Below are positions 9,236 to 15,547 of a DNA stretch of 20,087 nt, one piece after another; position 1 is the first letter of the stretch, and every line of letters begins with the position of its first letter. The DNA comes from Bryobacterales bacterium (GTDB taxonomy: Bacteria > Acidobacteriota > Terriglobia > Bryobacterales > Bryobacteraceae). The DNA lies in the NCBI GenBank assembly GCA_003164075.1, contig PLRZ01000281.1:3280-23366 (forward strand). The letters run 5' to 3'. The position numbers were made by a program, and so were the translations under genes. Below the pieces are notes generated by a model. It did not search any database and had not been told where the DNA came from. It saw only the letters and a list, made by a program, of their open reading frames with translations.

Positions 9236-9651
9236 CGCAGCGCTCGATAATCGAGTGCTAGGAGCACTGCATCCGGTTTCGAGCTATTGACCTTGGACCC
9301 CGGAGTTAAGGCCTCTTGTGCTACTTGGTCGTACGAGGGCTGTATAACCTCTAGCGCTATGCCATGCCGCGCAGCACTCGCCACCAGCGCCGGCACGATC
9401 AAATCGATAGTCGAGTTACTGAGCACCGCCAGCCGTAACGGTACGAGCGGTTCCAGCGACCTGCCGTCCGCGCGCGCTTTGCCTATGGTCTTGGCCAGCT
9501 TGGTCAACTGATTCACGTCCAAGGCGTGCAACGCCAGCGACTGCAGTTCGCGCCCGAGTTGACCGGCCGAGTTTTCCAAATCTCTCAGCCTCTCACGAAA
9601 TTCTCGCGGCGGCCGCGGCAGCCATTGTAATTCCGAATAAAGTGAGTTCAT
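9232..9651 (-). CDS. N-terminal part of FkbH-type protein (split or frameshifted)
   Basis: The 139-residue frame begins MNSLYSELQWLPRPPREF, the usual opening of FkbH-like proteins (WLPRPP), and ends PDAVLLALDYRALR followed by TGA. In intact relatives the sequence after the ALDYRAL-type motif runs straight into the helix encoded by the next frame. Here the CTGCGTTGAAAC junction switches frame by -1. Restoring one C (CTGCCGTTG) would give a continuous RALPLKLSLADA. The frame starts with ATG overlapping the ACP stop (ATGA), and its stop overlaps the TTG start of the main part (TTGA). It corresponds to the N-terminal alpha/beta region that precedes the HAD domain. The two chains might still be made by reinitiation and associate. 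A sequencing error is also possible. Confidence 0.8.
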   Translation of the reverse strand: MNSLYSELQWLPRPPREFRERLRDLENSAGQLGRELQSLALHALDVNQLTKLAKTIGKARADGRSLEPLVPLRLAVLSNSTIDLIVPALVASAARHGIALEVIQPSYDQVAQEALTPGSKVNSSKPDAVLLALDYRALR

Positions 9652-9905
9652 TGGAGCTGTTTCTTCAAAGTTCGCGCTTTGATCAGCATCACGAGGTCGC
9701 CCACATTTTCCAGTTTGCCAATTTCCGGAACGGAGAACTTGATTTTGAAAGCTTTCTCGACAGTAAGCATTAAGCGGATGTGGGTGAGGCTATCCCAACC
9801 GTCTACGTCCTTAGCCGACAGTTCAGGAGTCACCGCTATTGAGTCTTCATCAAAAACGTCTTGAAATATCTCCGCCAGCCGAGCGTAAATCTGTGGTTCG
9901 TCCAT
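9648..9905 (-). CDS. Acyl carrier protein, first gene of the acylation operon
   Basis: The 85-residue acidic protein has the phosphopantetheine attachment motif DVDGWDSLTHIRLM with the carrier serine at S39. Helix I is EPQIYARLAEIFQDVF and helix III is VGDLVMLIKARTL. It is a discrete carrier of the kind paired with FkbH enzymes, and it would hold a thioester intermediate in the cytoplasm. A strong ribosome site (GAGGAG) stands 8 nt before the ATG. No same-strand gene lies close upstream, so the promoter of the operon is expected between about 9906 and 10000, although I see no convincing -10/-35 pair. Its stop overlaps the start of the FkbH N-terminal frame by 4 nt. Confidence 0.93.
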   Translation of the reverse strand: MDEPQIYARLAEIFQDVFDEDSIAVTPELSAKDVDGWDSLTHIRLMLTVEKAFKIKFSVPEIGKLENVGDLVMLIKARTLKKQLQ

Positions 9906-10476
9906 TGTTCAAAATCTCCTCAAGCCAAGCTGCCCACCAGAGTGGAGCGAAGACGTAAGGCATAGAGCAGACTACCAAGAGCTGCAGGGCCTTTTGAAAG
10001 TTGAGGATACCACGACGTGCGGCCCACGGACGCTATACCCAGCGCGCCTGCGATGGCCACAAGCGCCCGGTGAGCCACCCGGCATAGTTGTCTTGTGCGG
10101 GAAGGAGCCTGGGCGGCTCACGCCGTTTCACACGCCGCGAAAACCGATGCGTCAGACTGCGTTCAATCTGGACACGGTCGAGTTCCTGGTGGCCAAACCA
10201 GCTCGCCGGCCAAGAGCGCGATTAGGTGCCGGTGTTGTTCGATCAGACCGCGGGTCTGCGCCCGCTGTTCCTTCGTTCCTTCGGCGTACGCGACCGCCGC
10301 AGGCCCGGCACCGGGGCGGTCCAGTAGGGTAGGTTAACAAAGAACGCACGTGCGTTTTTGCCAGCATGCATCGGCACCGGCGCTCCCACGCCAAACGCTT
10401 TTTGCGCTTGATGTTTCGCGGCACCGGAGTGATGAATCGTCATGCGCGGATCACGCGCAGGAAAGGAAGCACCACG
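9906..10476. other. Intergenic stretch without a supportable gene
   Basis: This 571-base gap separates the divergent ACP gene and the DUF3489 gene. Several open frames exist on both strands, but none has family resemblance or a good start. It presumably holds the promoters of both flanking genes. The only clear structure is a 14-bp perfect palindrome at 10343-10356. A minus-strand stretch at about 10170-10330 could encode a helical peptide (GTKEQRAQTRGLIEQHRHLI) but lacks a start codon, so it may be a gene relic. Confidence 0.5.
10343..10356. promoter_or_regulatory. 14-bp perfect palindrome, possible operator
   Basis: AACGCACGTGCGTT is its own reverse complement and is followed by three more T residues. 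It lies about 120 nt before the ATG of the DUF3489 gene, inside the intergenic region. Twofold symmetry of this length suits a dimeric regulator site. The absence of a loop and the short T run make it a poor terminator. Confidence 0.4.
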
Positions 10477-10956
10477 ATGAAGAAGAACGCCAGCACCACC
10501 ATACAGACCCCCATTGCGGAGCACTGCCCGCCAGTCGCGCTGGAACATGCCACCTTGAGCAAGCAGGCGGCCAGTACGAAGGGCGCGCCCAGGGGCAAAA
10601 AGGTCGCCAGGAAGGGCAAGGACGCCCCGGTCGCCAAGACGGTAGCCGCCAAGGTCAGCCCGCCCACCAGACAGGAGGGCCAGAAGAAGGCCACCAAAGC
10701 CGCCGCTAAGGCATCCACCAGGAAGGTCACGGGCACCGCCACCGTACCGCGAGAGTTCTCCAAGAAGGCCGTCGTTCTGGACCTCCTGCGACGGAACGAA
10801 GGCGCAACAATGGGCGAGATCGCCAAGGCGACCGGCTGGCAGAGTCACAGCATCAGGGGCTTCATCTCGGGCACGGTCGGGAAGAAGTTGAAGCTGGCGG
10901 TCGAATCCGCCAAGAACGGTGCCGGGGAGCGGACGTACCAGATTCCCGTGAAGTAA
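10477..10956 (+). CDS. DUF3489 domain protein with Lys/Ala-rich N-terminal half
   Basis: I choose the ATG at 10477 (159 residues) because it follows an AGGAAG ribosome site by 7 nt. A longer frame from 10366 adds an Arg-rich, unlikely leader. Residues about 1-85 are low-complexity and basic (KKVARKGKDAPVAK, KKATKAAAKASTRKV). Residues about 92-157 match the DUF3489 pattern: SKKAVVLDLLRRNEGATMGE, then IAKATGWQSHSIRGFISGT and GERTYQIPVK. This looks like a small winged-helix domain. The family is common on plasmids, phages and islands, and its function is not established. The basic tail plus helix-turn-helix-like domain suggests nucleic-acid binding, which is an inference. It stands alone and is closed by a strong terminator. 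Confidence 0.85.
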   Translation: MKKNASTTIQTPIAEHCPPVALEHATLSKQAASTKGAPRGKKVARKGKDAPVAKTVAAKVSPPTRQEGQKKATKAAAKASTRKVTGTATVPREFSKKAVVLDLLRRNEGATMGEIAKATGWQSHSIRGFISGTVGKKLKLAVESAKNGAGERTYQIPVK

Positions 10957-10974
10957 AGGACGCGGCGGCACGAG

Positions 10975-11004
10975 GCCGCCAGCCTGAAAAGCTGGCGGCT
11001 TTTT
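10975..11004 (+). terminator. Rho-independent terminator after the DUF3489 gene
   Basis: A perfect 9-bp stem (GCCGCCAGC / GCTGGCGGC) with a 7-nt loop is followed by TTTTT, 18 nt after the stop codon. It also separates this gene from the convergent hicA relic. Confidence 0.9.
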
Positions 11005-11008
11005 CAGT

Positions 11009-11328
11009 TCAGGGGACCGCTACGCCACTATCACAAAACGTGATAGTGACTGTGATCTCATCGCCAACGTCTCGTCGAAGATCACCCATGAACTCGCGGT
11101 TGGTGAATATGGGATTATAAAGATCCTCAGGCCGCAAGCCCGTGTGCTTGGCGATGCGGCTCAGGATCTTACGGCCCAGCTCATCATTGTCGTGGAAGGC
11201 AGACTCGTAGTCCGGCCAGCCTTCGCTGGTCAGAAGCTGTGGGAACCACTCTGGCGTTTCACGCGCCAGCCTATGCGCGCCAGAGCAGCCAGCACGCGGC
11301 GTGCTTTAGTCGCCGGCCAGTTGCTCAC
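11009..11328 (-). pseudogene. hicA: Frameshifted HicA-like toxin
   Basis: A GTG at 11328, overlapping the end of hicB, opens SNWPATKARRVLAALARIGW followed by RVKRQSGSHSF. This is the HicA double-stranded-RNA-binding-like opening with its catalytic-type histidine in SGSH. The frame then stops at TGA (11230-11232) after 32 residues. One base off, the family sequence resumes immediately: LTSEGWPDYESAFHDNDELG, then RKILSRIAKHTGLRPEDL, and the frame stays open to a TGA at 11009-11011. HicA toxins cleave mRNA. Here the single-base loss should abolish the toxin. The C-terminal extension beyond PEDL (about 35 residues, containing TNREFMGD) is longer than usual for the family. No ORF finder with a length cut-off would report the first 32 residues. 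Confidence 0.75.
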
Positions 11329-11533
11329 TCAGCACCTGGAACGACACATTGAGGGCCGAAGTCGGTAGTTCGGCGTGCTTGATCCGATCGGCGATCACCT
11401 CGATGGCCAGGCGCTCCGTGTTGCTGATGGCTTCCTCGCGCCTCTGCCCATAGGTCATGACGCCGGGGAGTTCCAGGGCCTCGGCAATCCAGCGACCGTC
11501 ATCCTCCCGGTCAATCTCGATGGAAAGGTGCAC
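11306..11533 (-). CDS. hicB: HicB-family antitoxin
   Basis: The 75-residue product has the HicB pattern DREDDGRWIAEALELPGVMT followed by YGQRREEAISNTERLAIEVI. HicB binds and neutralises HicA and usually represses its own operon. The start is GTG at 11533, with GGAGGG five nt upstream. The out-of-frame ATG just before it does not give the family sequence. This short form ends after the partial RNase-H-like domain and lacks an obvious C-terminal DNA-binding helix. It overlaps the start of the frameshifted hicA, as in authentic hicBA pairs, and is preceded on the same strand by two small unknown frames, so it may be part of a small operon. With the toxin broken, the antitoxin has no obvious partner at this locus. 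Confidence 0.85.
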   Translation of the reverse strand: MHLSIEIDREDDGRWIAEALELPGVMTYGQRREEAISNTERLAIEVIADRIKHAELPTSALNVSFQVLSEQLAGD

Positions 11534-11556
11534 CCCTCCATTGTAAGCCCGGCCCG

Positions 11557-11778
11557 CTATCGAATCCCGCCCATAAATTCGCGGTTCGTGATTTCCGCAG
11601 GTGGGGGAGCCACCTTCGGAACGTTCGGCATGGTCACCCGGAAGCGAACGCGGCGGTGGCCTTCGGGCAGATCGGACCGCCGCCAGCCCGCATTGACCGG
11701 GTGGCGCGGATCGTTCAGATCATATTGCGGCTCGCGCCGATCCGACGGACGAAATAGGTCTTTCAAAAACGTCAACAT
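11557..11778 (-). CDS. Small hypothetical protein (73 aa)
   Basis: I do not recognise this protein. It starts MLTFLKDLFRPSDRREP, contains an Arg/Pro-rich middle and ends AEITNREFMGGIR. A strong GGAGGGG ribosome site lies 6 nt before the ATG, and it sits 3 nt... after the stop of another small frame and 23 nt before hicB, which supports translation. No membrane segment or signal peptide is visible. The closing TNREFMG peptide recurs in the extended frame of the hicA relic. It may be a phage or island gene. Confidence 0.6.
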   Translation of the reverse strand: MLTFLKDLFRPSDRREPQYDLNDPRHPVNAGWRRSDLPEGHRRVRFRVTMPNVPKVAPPPAEITNREFMGGIR

Positions 11779-11781
11779 GGT

Positions 11782-11907
11782 TCACCCCTCCATGGGCGGG
11801 TGCGAGGCAGGAGTGGCCTCGGGACCGCCCTCCCGGCTGCTGGCGAAGAAGGTACAGCGGCCGGCCTCAACATCGCGCCAGCGGTCAACGCTGGACGATC
11901 TGAACAC
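11782..11907 (-). CDS. Very small hypothetical ORF (41 aa)
   Basis: A GTG at 11907 opens a 41-codon frame (FRSSSVDRWRDVEAGRCTFF, then ending PPMEG) that overlaps the end of the truncated ORF upstream by 23 nt and stops 3 nt before the ATG of the 73-residue ORF. The coupling geometry and its place in a run of same-strand small genes are the only support. No family is recognised, and it could be non-coding. Confidence 0.35.
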   Translation of the reverse strand: MFRSSSVDRWRDVEAGRCTFFASSREGGPEATPASHPPMEG

Positions 11908-12050
11908 CGGCAGCCCGCAACGTGTTCACCAGCGCGCGGGCGTTGTGCTCGGCCCGATAGCGCGCGTAGACATCCGGATCGGCTTCCAGCGCCCGCGCGA
12001 TGGCCTGTTCCTTTGTGGGTGCGGTCGACGCACCGGGGACATACAATCCC
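11885..12050 (-). pseudogene. C-terminal remnant of an unknown (possibly phage) protein
   Basis: A minus-strand frame without a start reads GLYVPGASTAPTKEQAIARA, then LEADPDVYARYRAEHNARAL, and ends VNTLRAAGVQIVQR with TGA at 11885-11887. The composition is that of a real amphipathic C-terminus. EADPDVYARYRAEH resembles the closing helix of some phage structural or scaffold proteins, but I cannot name a family. Sequence further upstream on this strand is antisense to the serine recombinase relic, so the gene was cut at about 12036-12054 by a rearrangement. Confidence 0.5.
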
Positions 12051-12919
12051 GGAAGGCTCGCGCCGCGTGCACAAGATCCTGCGCAACCGCATCTACTGCG
12101 GCGACTTCGATTTCGACGGCACGATGTACCACGGCGCCTACGAGCCGATCGTCACGCGCGAACTGTGGGAGCAGGTGCAGGCGATCCTCGATGGGCGTGG
12201 CTCGAAGAAGACGCGCAAGATGAAAGAACAGTTCGCCTTCAGCGGCCTGATCACCTGCGGCCACTGCGGCTGCGCCATGGTGGGCGAGATCAAGAAGGGC
12301 CGCTACATCTACTACCACTGCACCGGTTTCAAGGGGAAATGCCCGGAGCCGTACACGCGCGAGGAGGTGTTGGAGGAAAAGTTCACCGGCCTGCTGAAGG
12401 GCATCGCGTTCAGCGAGGAGACGCTGGTCTGGGTGCGGCAGGCTCTACGCGAAAGCCACCGCGACGAACGCCAGGTTCCACGACGATGCCATCGCCAAGC
12501 TCCAGCGTGAGCACCGCCGTCTCCAGGACCGCATCGACGCCATGTACGAGGACAAACTGGACGGCCGGATCGCCAACGACTTCTTCGACGCCAAGGCCGC
12601 CGAGATGCGCGCGGCGCAGACGGCCATCATTCGGGACCTGGGGGCGCACCAGACCGCCAACCGCAGCTATATCGAGGAAGGCGTCCAACTCCTTGAACTG
12701 GCGCACAGCGCGCACGCCCTGTTCGAGAGTCAGCCCGCAACGGCAAAACGCAAACTCCTGGATTTTGTACTCTCGAACTGCACCTGGAAGGGCGGCGAAC
12801 TGACCGCGAAATACCGGCAACCCTTTGACGTGTTGGCAGTTGCGGTCGCGTCGGAACAGCAGCGGGTGGGCGCGGGAATGGCGGAAACGGCCAGAAATGA
12901 GATATGGCTCCCCAGGTAG
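12036..12919 (+). pseudogene. Large serine recombinase, C-terminal relic with frameshift
   Basis: The Recombinase domain begins around SRRVHKILRNRIYCGDFDFD and continues through YEPIVTRELWEQVQAIL. The zinc ribbon follows (LITCGHCGCAMV, then YYHCTGFKGKCPEPYTREEV; first Cys codon at 12256), and then a coiled-coil region. At about 12474-12475 an extra G shifts the frame (CGCCAG|GTTCCAC). Skipping it joins RESHRDERQ to FHDDAIAKLQREHRRLQDR, and the frame then runs to TAG at 12917-12919. The resolvase catalytic domain that normally carries the N-terminal active serine is absent, so the protein is dead. Family members integrate or excise phages and islands. The left limit is approximate. The open frame from 11800 to about 12036 has no recombinase character. 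Confidence 0.88.
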
Positions 12920-12947
12920 GACTCGAACCTGCACCCCTTCCGTTACG
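12905..12947 (-). tRNA. tRNA 3'-end fragment (Asn-like), possible attachment-site remnant
   Basis: Read on the minus strand, the segment shows a T-arm (GCAGG TTCGAGT CCTAC, one mismatch) followed by CTGGGGA, discriminator G and encoded CCA. The acceptor 3' strand and the G discriminator fit tRNA-Asn-like genes. Upstream on that strand I cannot build an anticodon arm, D-arm or matching 5' acceptor strand, so this is only a fragment. The stop codon of the recombinase relic lies inside it. Integrases often use tRNA 3' ends as attachment sites and leave such copies at element borders. Confidence 0.5.
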
Positions 12948-12982
12948 AACCGCGGAATCGGACGCCGGATTTTGTAGGTCCC

Positions 12983-13390
12983 TTACGAAGCTTTCGCCTG
13001 TACCTGACTGGTCAGCGAGTGCACTTTCAGTAGCAGCGAGATTTCGTTAGCCGGAGTTTCCAGAGCCGCCGCGATACTGGGGACCGATTCTCCGCGCCGA
13101 TGCATACGCAGCGCCTGCGCCCGCTTGGTGAGATCGATGCCCGCGCCGATGGGGCGGCCGGGCGGTACCGCTTCCAGGTGGCGCACCGATTCCCGCAGGC
13201 TCTCGATTTCGGCTTCCAGCCCGCGAACCGCCACCAACTCCGACTCGCGAGCGGTGTCCGACTGCGTCGCCCGAAAGCGCGCCCTGGCCAATTCCACTTT
13301 GACGCTGACGAACAGCGCCAGGCTGGTCAGCAGGCACAACGACGCGCCGGAGTAAAAGGTCACGGGATTCAACAGCCATTCCAGGCGCAT
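12983..13390 (-). CDS. DUF2802-like membrane/coiled-coil protein of the flagellar operon
   Basis: The 135-residue protein has one N-terminal membrane helix (about 9-29, FYSGASLCLLTSLALFVSV), a coiled coil with heptad-like spacing (about 45-73, ESELVAVRGLEAEIESLRES) and a C-terminal helix-turn-helix-like module, KRAQALRMHRRGESVPSIAA followed by ALETPANEISLLLKV. This layout matches the DUF2802/YlxL-type proteins that close many flagellar operons. Their precise role is not settled, and a motility-linked function is inferred from context. Its ATG overlaps the fliN stop by one base (TAATG). It is the last gene of the operon before the mobile-element border. I see no clear terminator after it. Confidence 0.7.
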   Translation of the reverse strand: MRLEWLLNPVTFYSGASLCLLTSLALFVSVKVELARARFRATQSDTARESELVAVRGLEAEIESLRESVRHLEAVPPGRPIGAGIDLTKRAQALRMHRRGESVPSIAAALETPANEISLLLKVHSLTSQVQAKAS

Positions 13391-13692
13391 TACTTCTCCT
13401 CTTCCGGCGCCGGAGCCGCTTCCAGACGCTCGCGGCGGCTCTCGATCTGCGAAATCCGCACTCCGTAATTGCCCTGCACCATCACCGCCTCGCCGCGCGC
13501 CACTACCCGGCCGTTGACCAGAACTTCCACCGGCTCTTCGGCGCTCTGGCCGAAATCGATCACCGACCCGCGATTCAGATCGATCACTTCGTCGAGCGTC
13601 ATCTGCGTCCGCCCGAAACGCAGCGTGACCGGCAGTTCGATGTCCAACAGCAGATCCAGGGCCGAGCCCGGCTGACCGATTCCTGCGCTCAT
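13390..13692 (-). CDS. fliN: Flagellar motor switch protein FliN
   Basis: The 100-residue protein is a single SpoA (surface presentation of antigens) domain: LDIELPVTLRFGRTQMTLDE, then IDLNRGSVIDFGQSAEEPVE and LVNGRVVARGEAV, ending GVRISQI. FliN forms the lower C-ring with FliM and FliG and takes part in switching and in docking the export ATPase complex. The length is typical for short FliN proteins. The acidic tail EAAPAPEEEK is unremarkable. Its ATG overlaps the sigma-factor stop by 4 nt (ATGA). FliM and FliG are not in the window. Confidence 0.93.
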   Translation of the reverse strand: MSAGIGQPGSALDLLLDIELPVTLRFGRTQMTLDEVIDLNRGSVIDFGQSAEEPVEVLVNGRVVARGEAVMVQGNYGVRISQIESRRERLEAAPAPEEEK

Positions 13693-14459
13693 ACTCTTCT
13701 CCTTGGCTGATTCAGCCAGACTCGTTCCATGTGGCTGCGCAGCCGCAGGATGGCCTGCGTACGCAATTGGGCGATGCGCGAGAGGTGCATCTTCATCACT
13801 GCGGCGATTTCCCGCAGATTCAATTCTTCGTAGTAATACAGACTCAGCACGGTCCGCTCCGGCTTAGGCATGCGCTCGATCGCCAATGCCATGATTCGCA
13901 CCAGTTCGGCGCGTTCCACCATGTGCGACGGCCAGGCATCTTCGCCCGAGGAGATGAAGTGGAGCAGGTTGCGGCCGGAATTCTCTCCGGGCTCGAACTC
14001 CAGGCGCTCCAGTTCCACGGACTGTACCTCGGCCAGCCACTTCTGATACTCCGCAATGCCGATATTCAATTCGGCGGCGATTTCTTCTTCGGCCGGTTCG
14101 CGTCCATAACGCTGCTTGGCGCGGTGAATGGCGCCTTCGATCAGCTTGGATCGCTTGCGGGTTTCGCGTGGCGCCCAATCCATCTCCCGGAGGCTATCGA
14201 TGATGGCGCCGCGGATGCGCCGCTCGGCGTAGGTGTTGAGCTGCACGCCCATGGTCGGATCGAAATTGTCGATGGCCGCCATCAGCCCGATCACGCCGGT
14301 GGAAATCAGGTCGTCCAGGCTGATGTAGTCCGGCAGGCGGTCGTGAATCCGCCGGGCGATCAGACAAACCTGTGGGAGGTGCTCGAGGACAAGCGCCTCG
14401 CGCTGCGAGTTGATTCCCTCATCGCCAGCGGGACGGTAGTGTTGGAGGCCAGTGGCCAT
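13689..14459 (-). CDS. fliA: FliA/WhiG-type sigma-28 factor
   Basis: The 256-residue protein has sigma-70-family region 2 (SLDDLISTGVIGLMAAIDNF, then NTYAERRIRGAIIDSLREMD at about 48-97), region 3 (LIEGAIHRAKQRYGREPAEE, about 105-130) and region 4 (TVLSLYYYEELNLREIAAVM, then RTQAILRLRSHM at about 203-245). The RGAIIDSLREMDW box is characteristic of FliA/WhiG factors, which direct RNA polymerase to late flagellar and chemotaxis promoters. It lies 12 nt after flhF and overlaps fliN by 4 nt. Coexpression with export genes, as in many non-enteric flagellar operons, places it to switch on later genes elsewhere. Confidence 0.93.
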   Translation of the reverse strand: MATGLQHYRPAGDEGINSQREALVLEHLPQVCLIARRIHDRLPDYISLDDLISTGVIGLMAAIDNFDPTMGVQLNTYAERRIRGAIIDSLREMDWAPRETRKRSKLIEGAIHRAKQRYGREPAEEEIAAELNIGIAEYQKWLAEVQSVELERLEFEPGENSGRNLLHFISSGEDAWPSHMVERAELVRIMALAIERMPKPERTVLSLYYYEELNLREIAAVMKMHLSRIAQLRTQAILRLRSHMERVWLNQPRRRV

Positions 14460-14471
14460 CGGATCTCTCGG

Positions 14472-15545
14472 CTAAGCTACGGCCTGCAACGAATCAGGCA
14501 ATTGGCGTACCAGTGAATCGATCACCCGGTCCTTGGTTGCCTCCTGGATATCTTCGGGTACGGACTGGCCATGGCAGAAGAAAGAAAGCGGCTTTTGCGT
14601 GCGCGCCGCCTCGGTAAAGACGGCAGCGGTGGAACTTGTCTCATCCATGCGCGTAAAGATCAGTTTGCCGGGGTTAAACTCGCCGAAGCGGTCGATGGCG
14701 CTTCGCAGACCGGCGCGGTCCATGGAAGCTGTCAAAACTAAGTGAGTGTCAATATCCTGACGGCGGCTGAGAAACGTCGCGAGGTCGCCGCCGAGTTCCT
14801 GCTGCATGGCGGCGCTGAAGCCCGGAGTGTCGATCAAGACGTAGGTATTGGCGGGCGCGGAGTCGATGGCCTGGGCCAGTGCGGCGGTATTCTCCACGGC
14901 TTGAAACGGTACGCCGAGAATCGCGGCGTAGGTGCGCAACTGCTCGGCGGCGCCAATGCGCAAAGTATCGGCGGAGATCAACCGCACGGCGCGCCCCAGC
15001 TTGAGGCACTGGTGGACGGCGAGCTTGACTAGCGTGGTGGTCTTGCCCGATCCCGGAGGGCCCACCAGCGCGGTAATACGGCCGATTTCGGGGAGTACCT
15101 CGAAGCGGCTGGCGAGCTCGCCGGCCATGGCGGCCGATTCCGTCTCGGAGGCGGCCGAATGGGGCCGGACGATGTCCAGCACGGCGCCCTTCTTGCGCAC
15201 CGCGGGCTCGGTGGAAAACGGCCGTTCCTCCACGTCCGCATCGTCGCCGGAAAGCCCGGCTAGCGCGGACCTGTTGTGGGACAGCATCCGGCGGATTTGG
15301 GACATGCGCTGCTGCAGTTCTTCGGCGCGCGATGCCGGCTTAGGCGCGGGAAGGCTCGCCTCGGGACACACCCCAAAGACCACTTCGAAATCGCCCAGGC
15401 GCCGCGCCTCGGGAGGCGCTTCACGGGAATTCAAGAGCAGTGCGTCTGACCCAAACTCGCGGCGGGCCTGTTCCATGGCTGCGGGGATGGAGCCCGCAAA
15501 GAACGATTTCACGTACAGGTTCGCGGCTTTTTCAGGATTGGGCAT
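14472..15545 (-). CDS. flhF: Flagellar SRP-type GTPase FlhF
   Basis: The 357-residue protein starts with the FlhF N-terminal region (YVKSFFAGSIPAAMEQARRE, then FGSDALLLNSREAP), a variable middle, and an NG GTPase domain. The P-loop is VGPPGSGKTTTLVKLA (162-176). SADTLRIGAAEQLRTYAAIL at 191-210 is the SRP-family G2 segment. G3 is IDTPGF (238-243), and a TRMDET motif serves as G4. FlhF is a membrane-associated GTPase that helps set flagellar number and position. The ATG at 15545 lies 2 nt after the flhA stop. The usual next gene, flhG (a MinD-like ATPase that activates FlhF), is absent here; the sigma factor follows directly. Confidence 0.92.
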   Translation of the reverse strand: MPNPEKAANLYVKSFFAGSIPAAMEQARREFGSDALLLNSREAPPEARRLGDFEVVFGVCPEASLPAPKPASRAEELQQRMSQIRRMLSHNRSALAGLSGDDADVEERPFSTEPAVRKKGAVLDIVRPHSAASETESAAMAGELASRFEVLPEIGRITALVGPPGSGKTTTLVKLAVHQCLKLGRAVRLISADTLRIGAAEQLRTYAAILGVPFQAVENTAALAQAIDSAPANTYVLIDTPGFSAAMQQELGGDLATFLSRRQDIDTHLVLTASMDRAGLRSAIDRFGEFNPGKLIFTRMDETSSTAAVFTEAARTQKPLSFFCHGQSVPEDIQEATKDRVIDSLVRQLPDSLQAVA

Positions 15546-15547
15546 GG

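Noticed and set aside
9225..9255. Programmed frameshift in the FkbH gene
   Set aside because: The junction CTGCGTTGAAAC has no slippery heptamer and no evident stimulatory structure; a one-base loss or a sequencing error is simpler.
10170..10330. Possible small minus-strand gene containing GTKEQRAQTRGLIEQHRHLI
   Set aside because: It looks peptide-like, but there is no ATG, GTG or TTG start after the upstream stop and no family is recognised.
10243..10971. 242-aa minus-strand ORF opposite the DUF3489 gene
   Set aside because: The plus strand has a family match, ribosome site and terminator; this frame is a shadow.
12905..13000. Complete tRNA gene on the minus strand
   Set aside because: Only the T-arm, 3' acceptor strand and CCA are present; no anticodon arm, D-arm or 5' acceptor strand can be paired.
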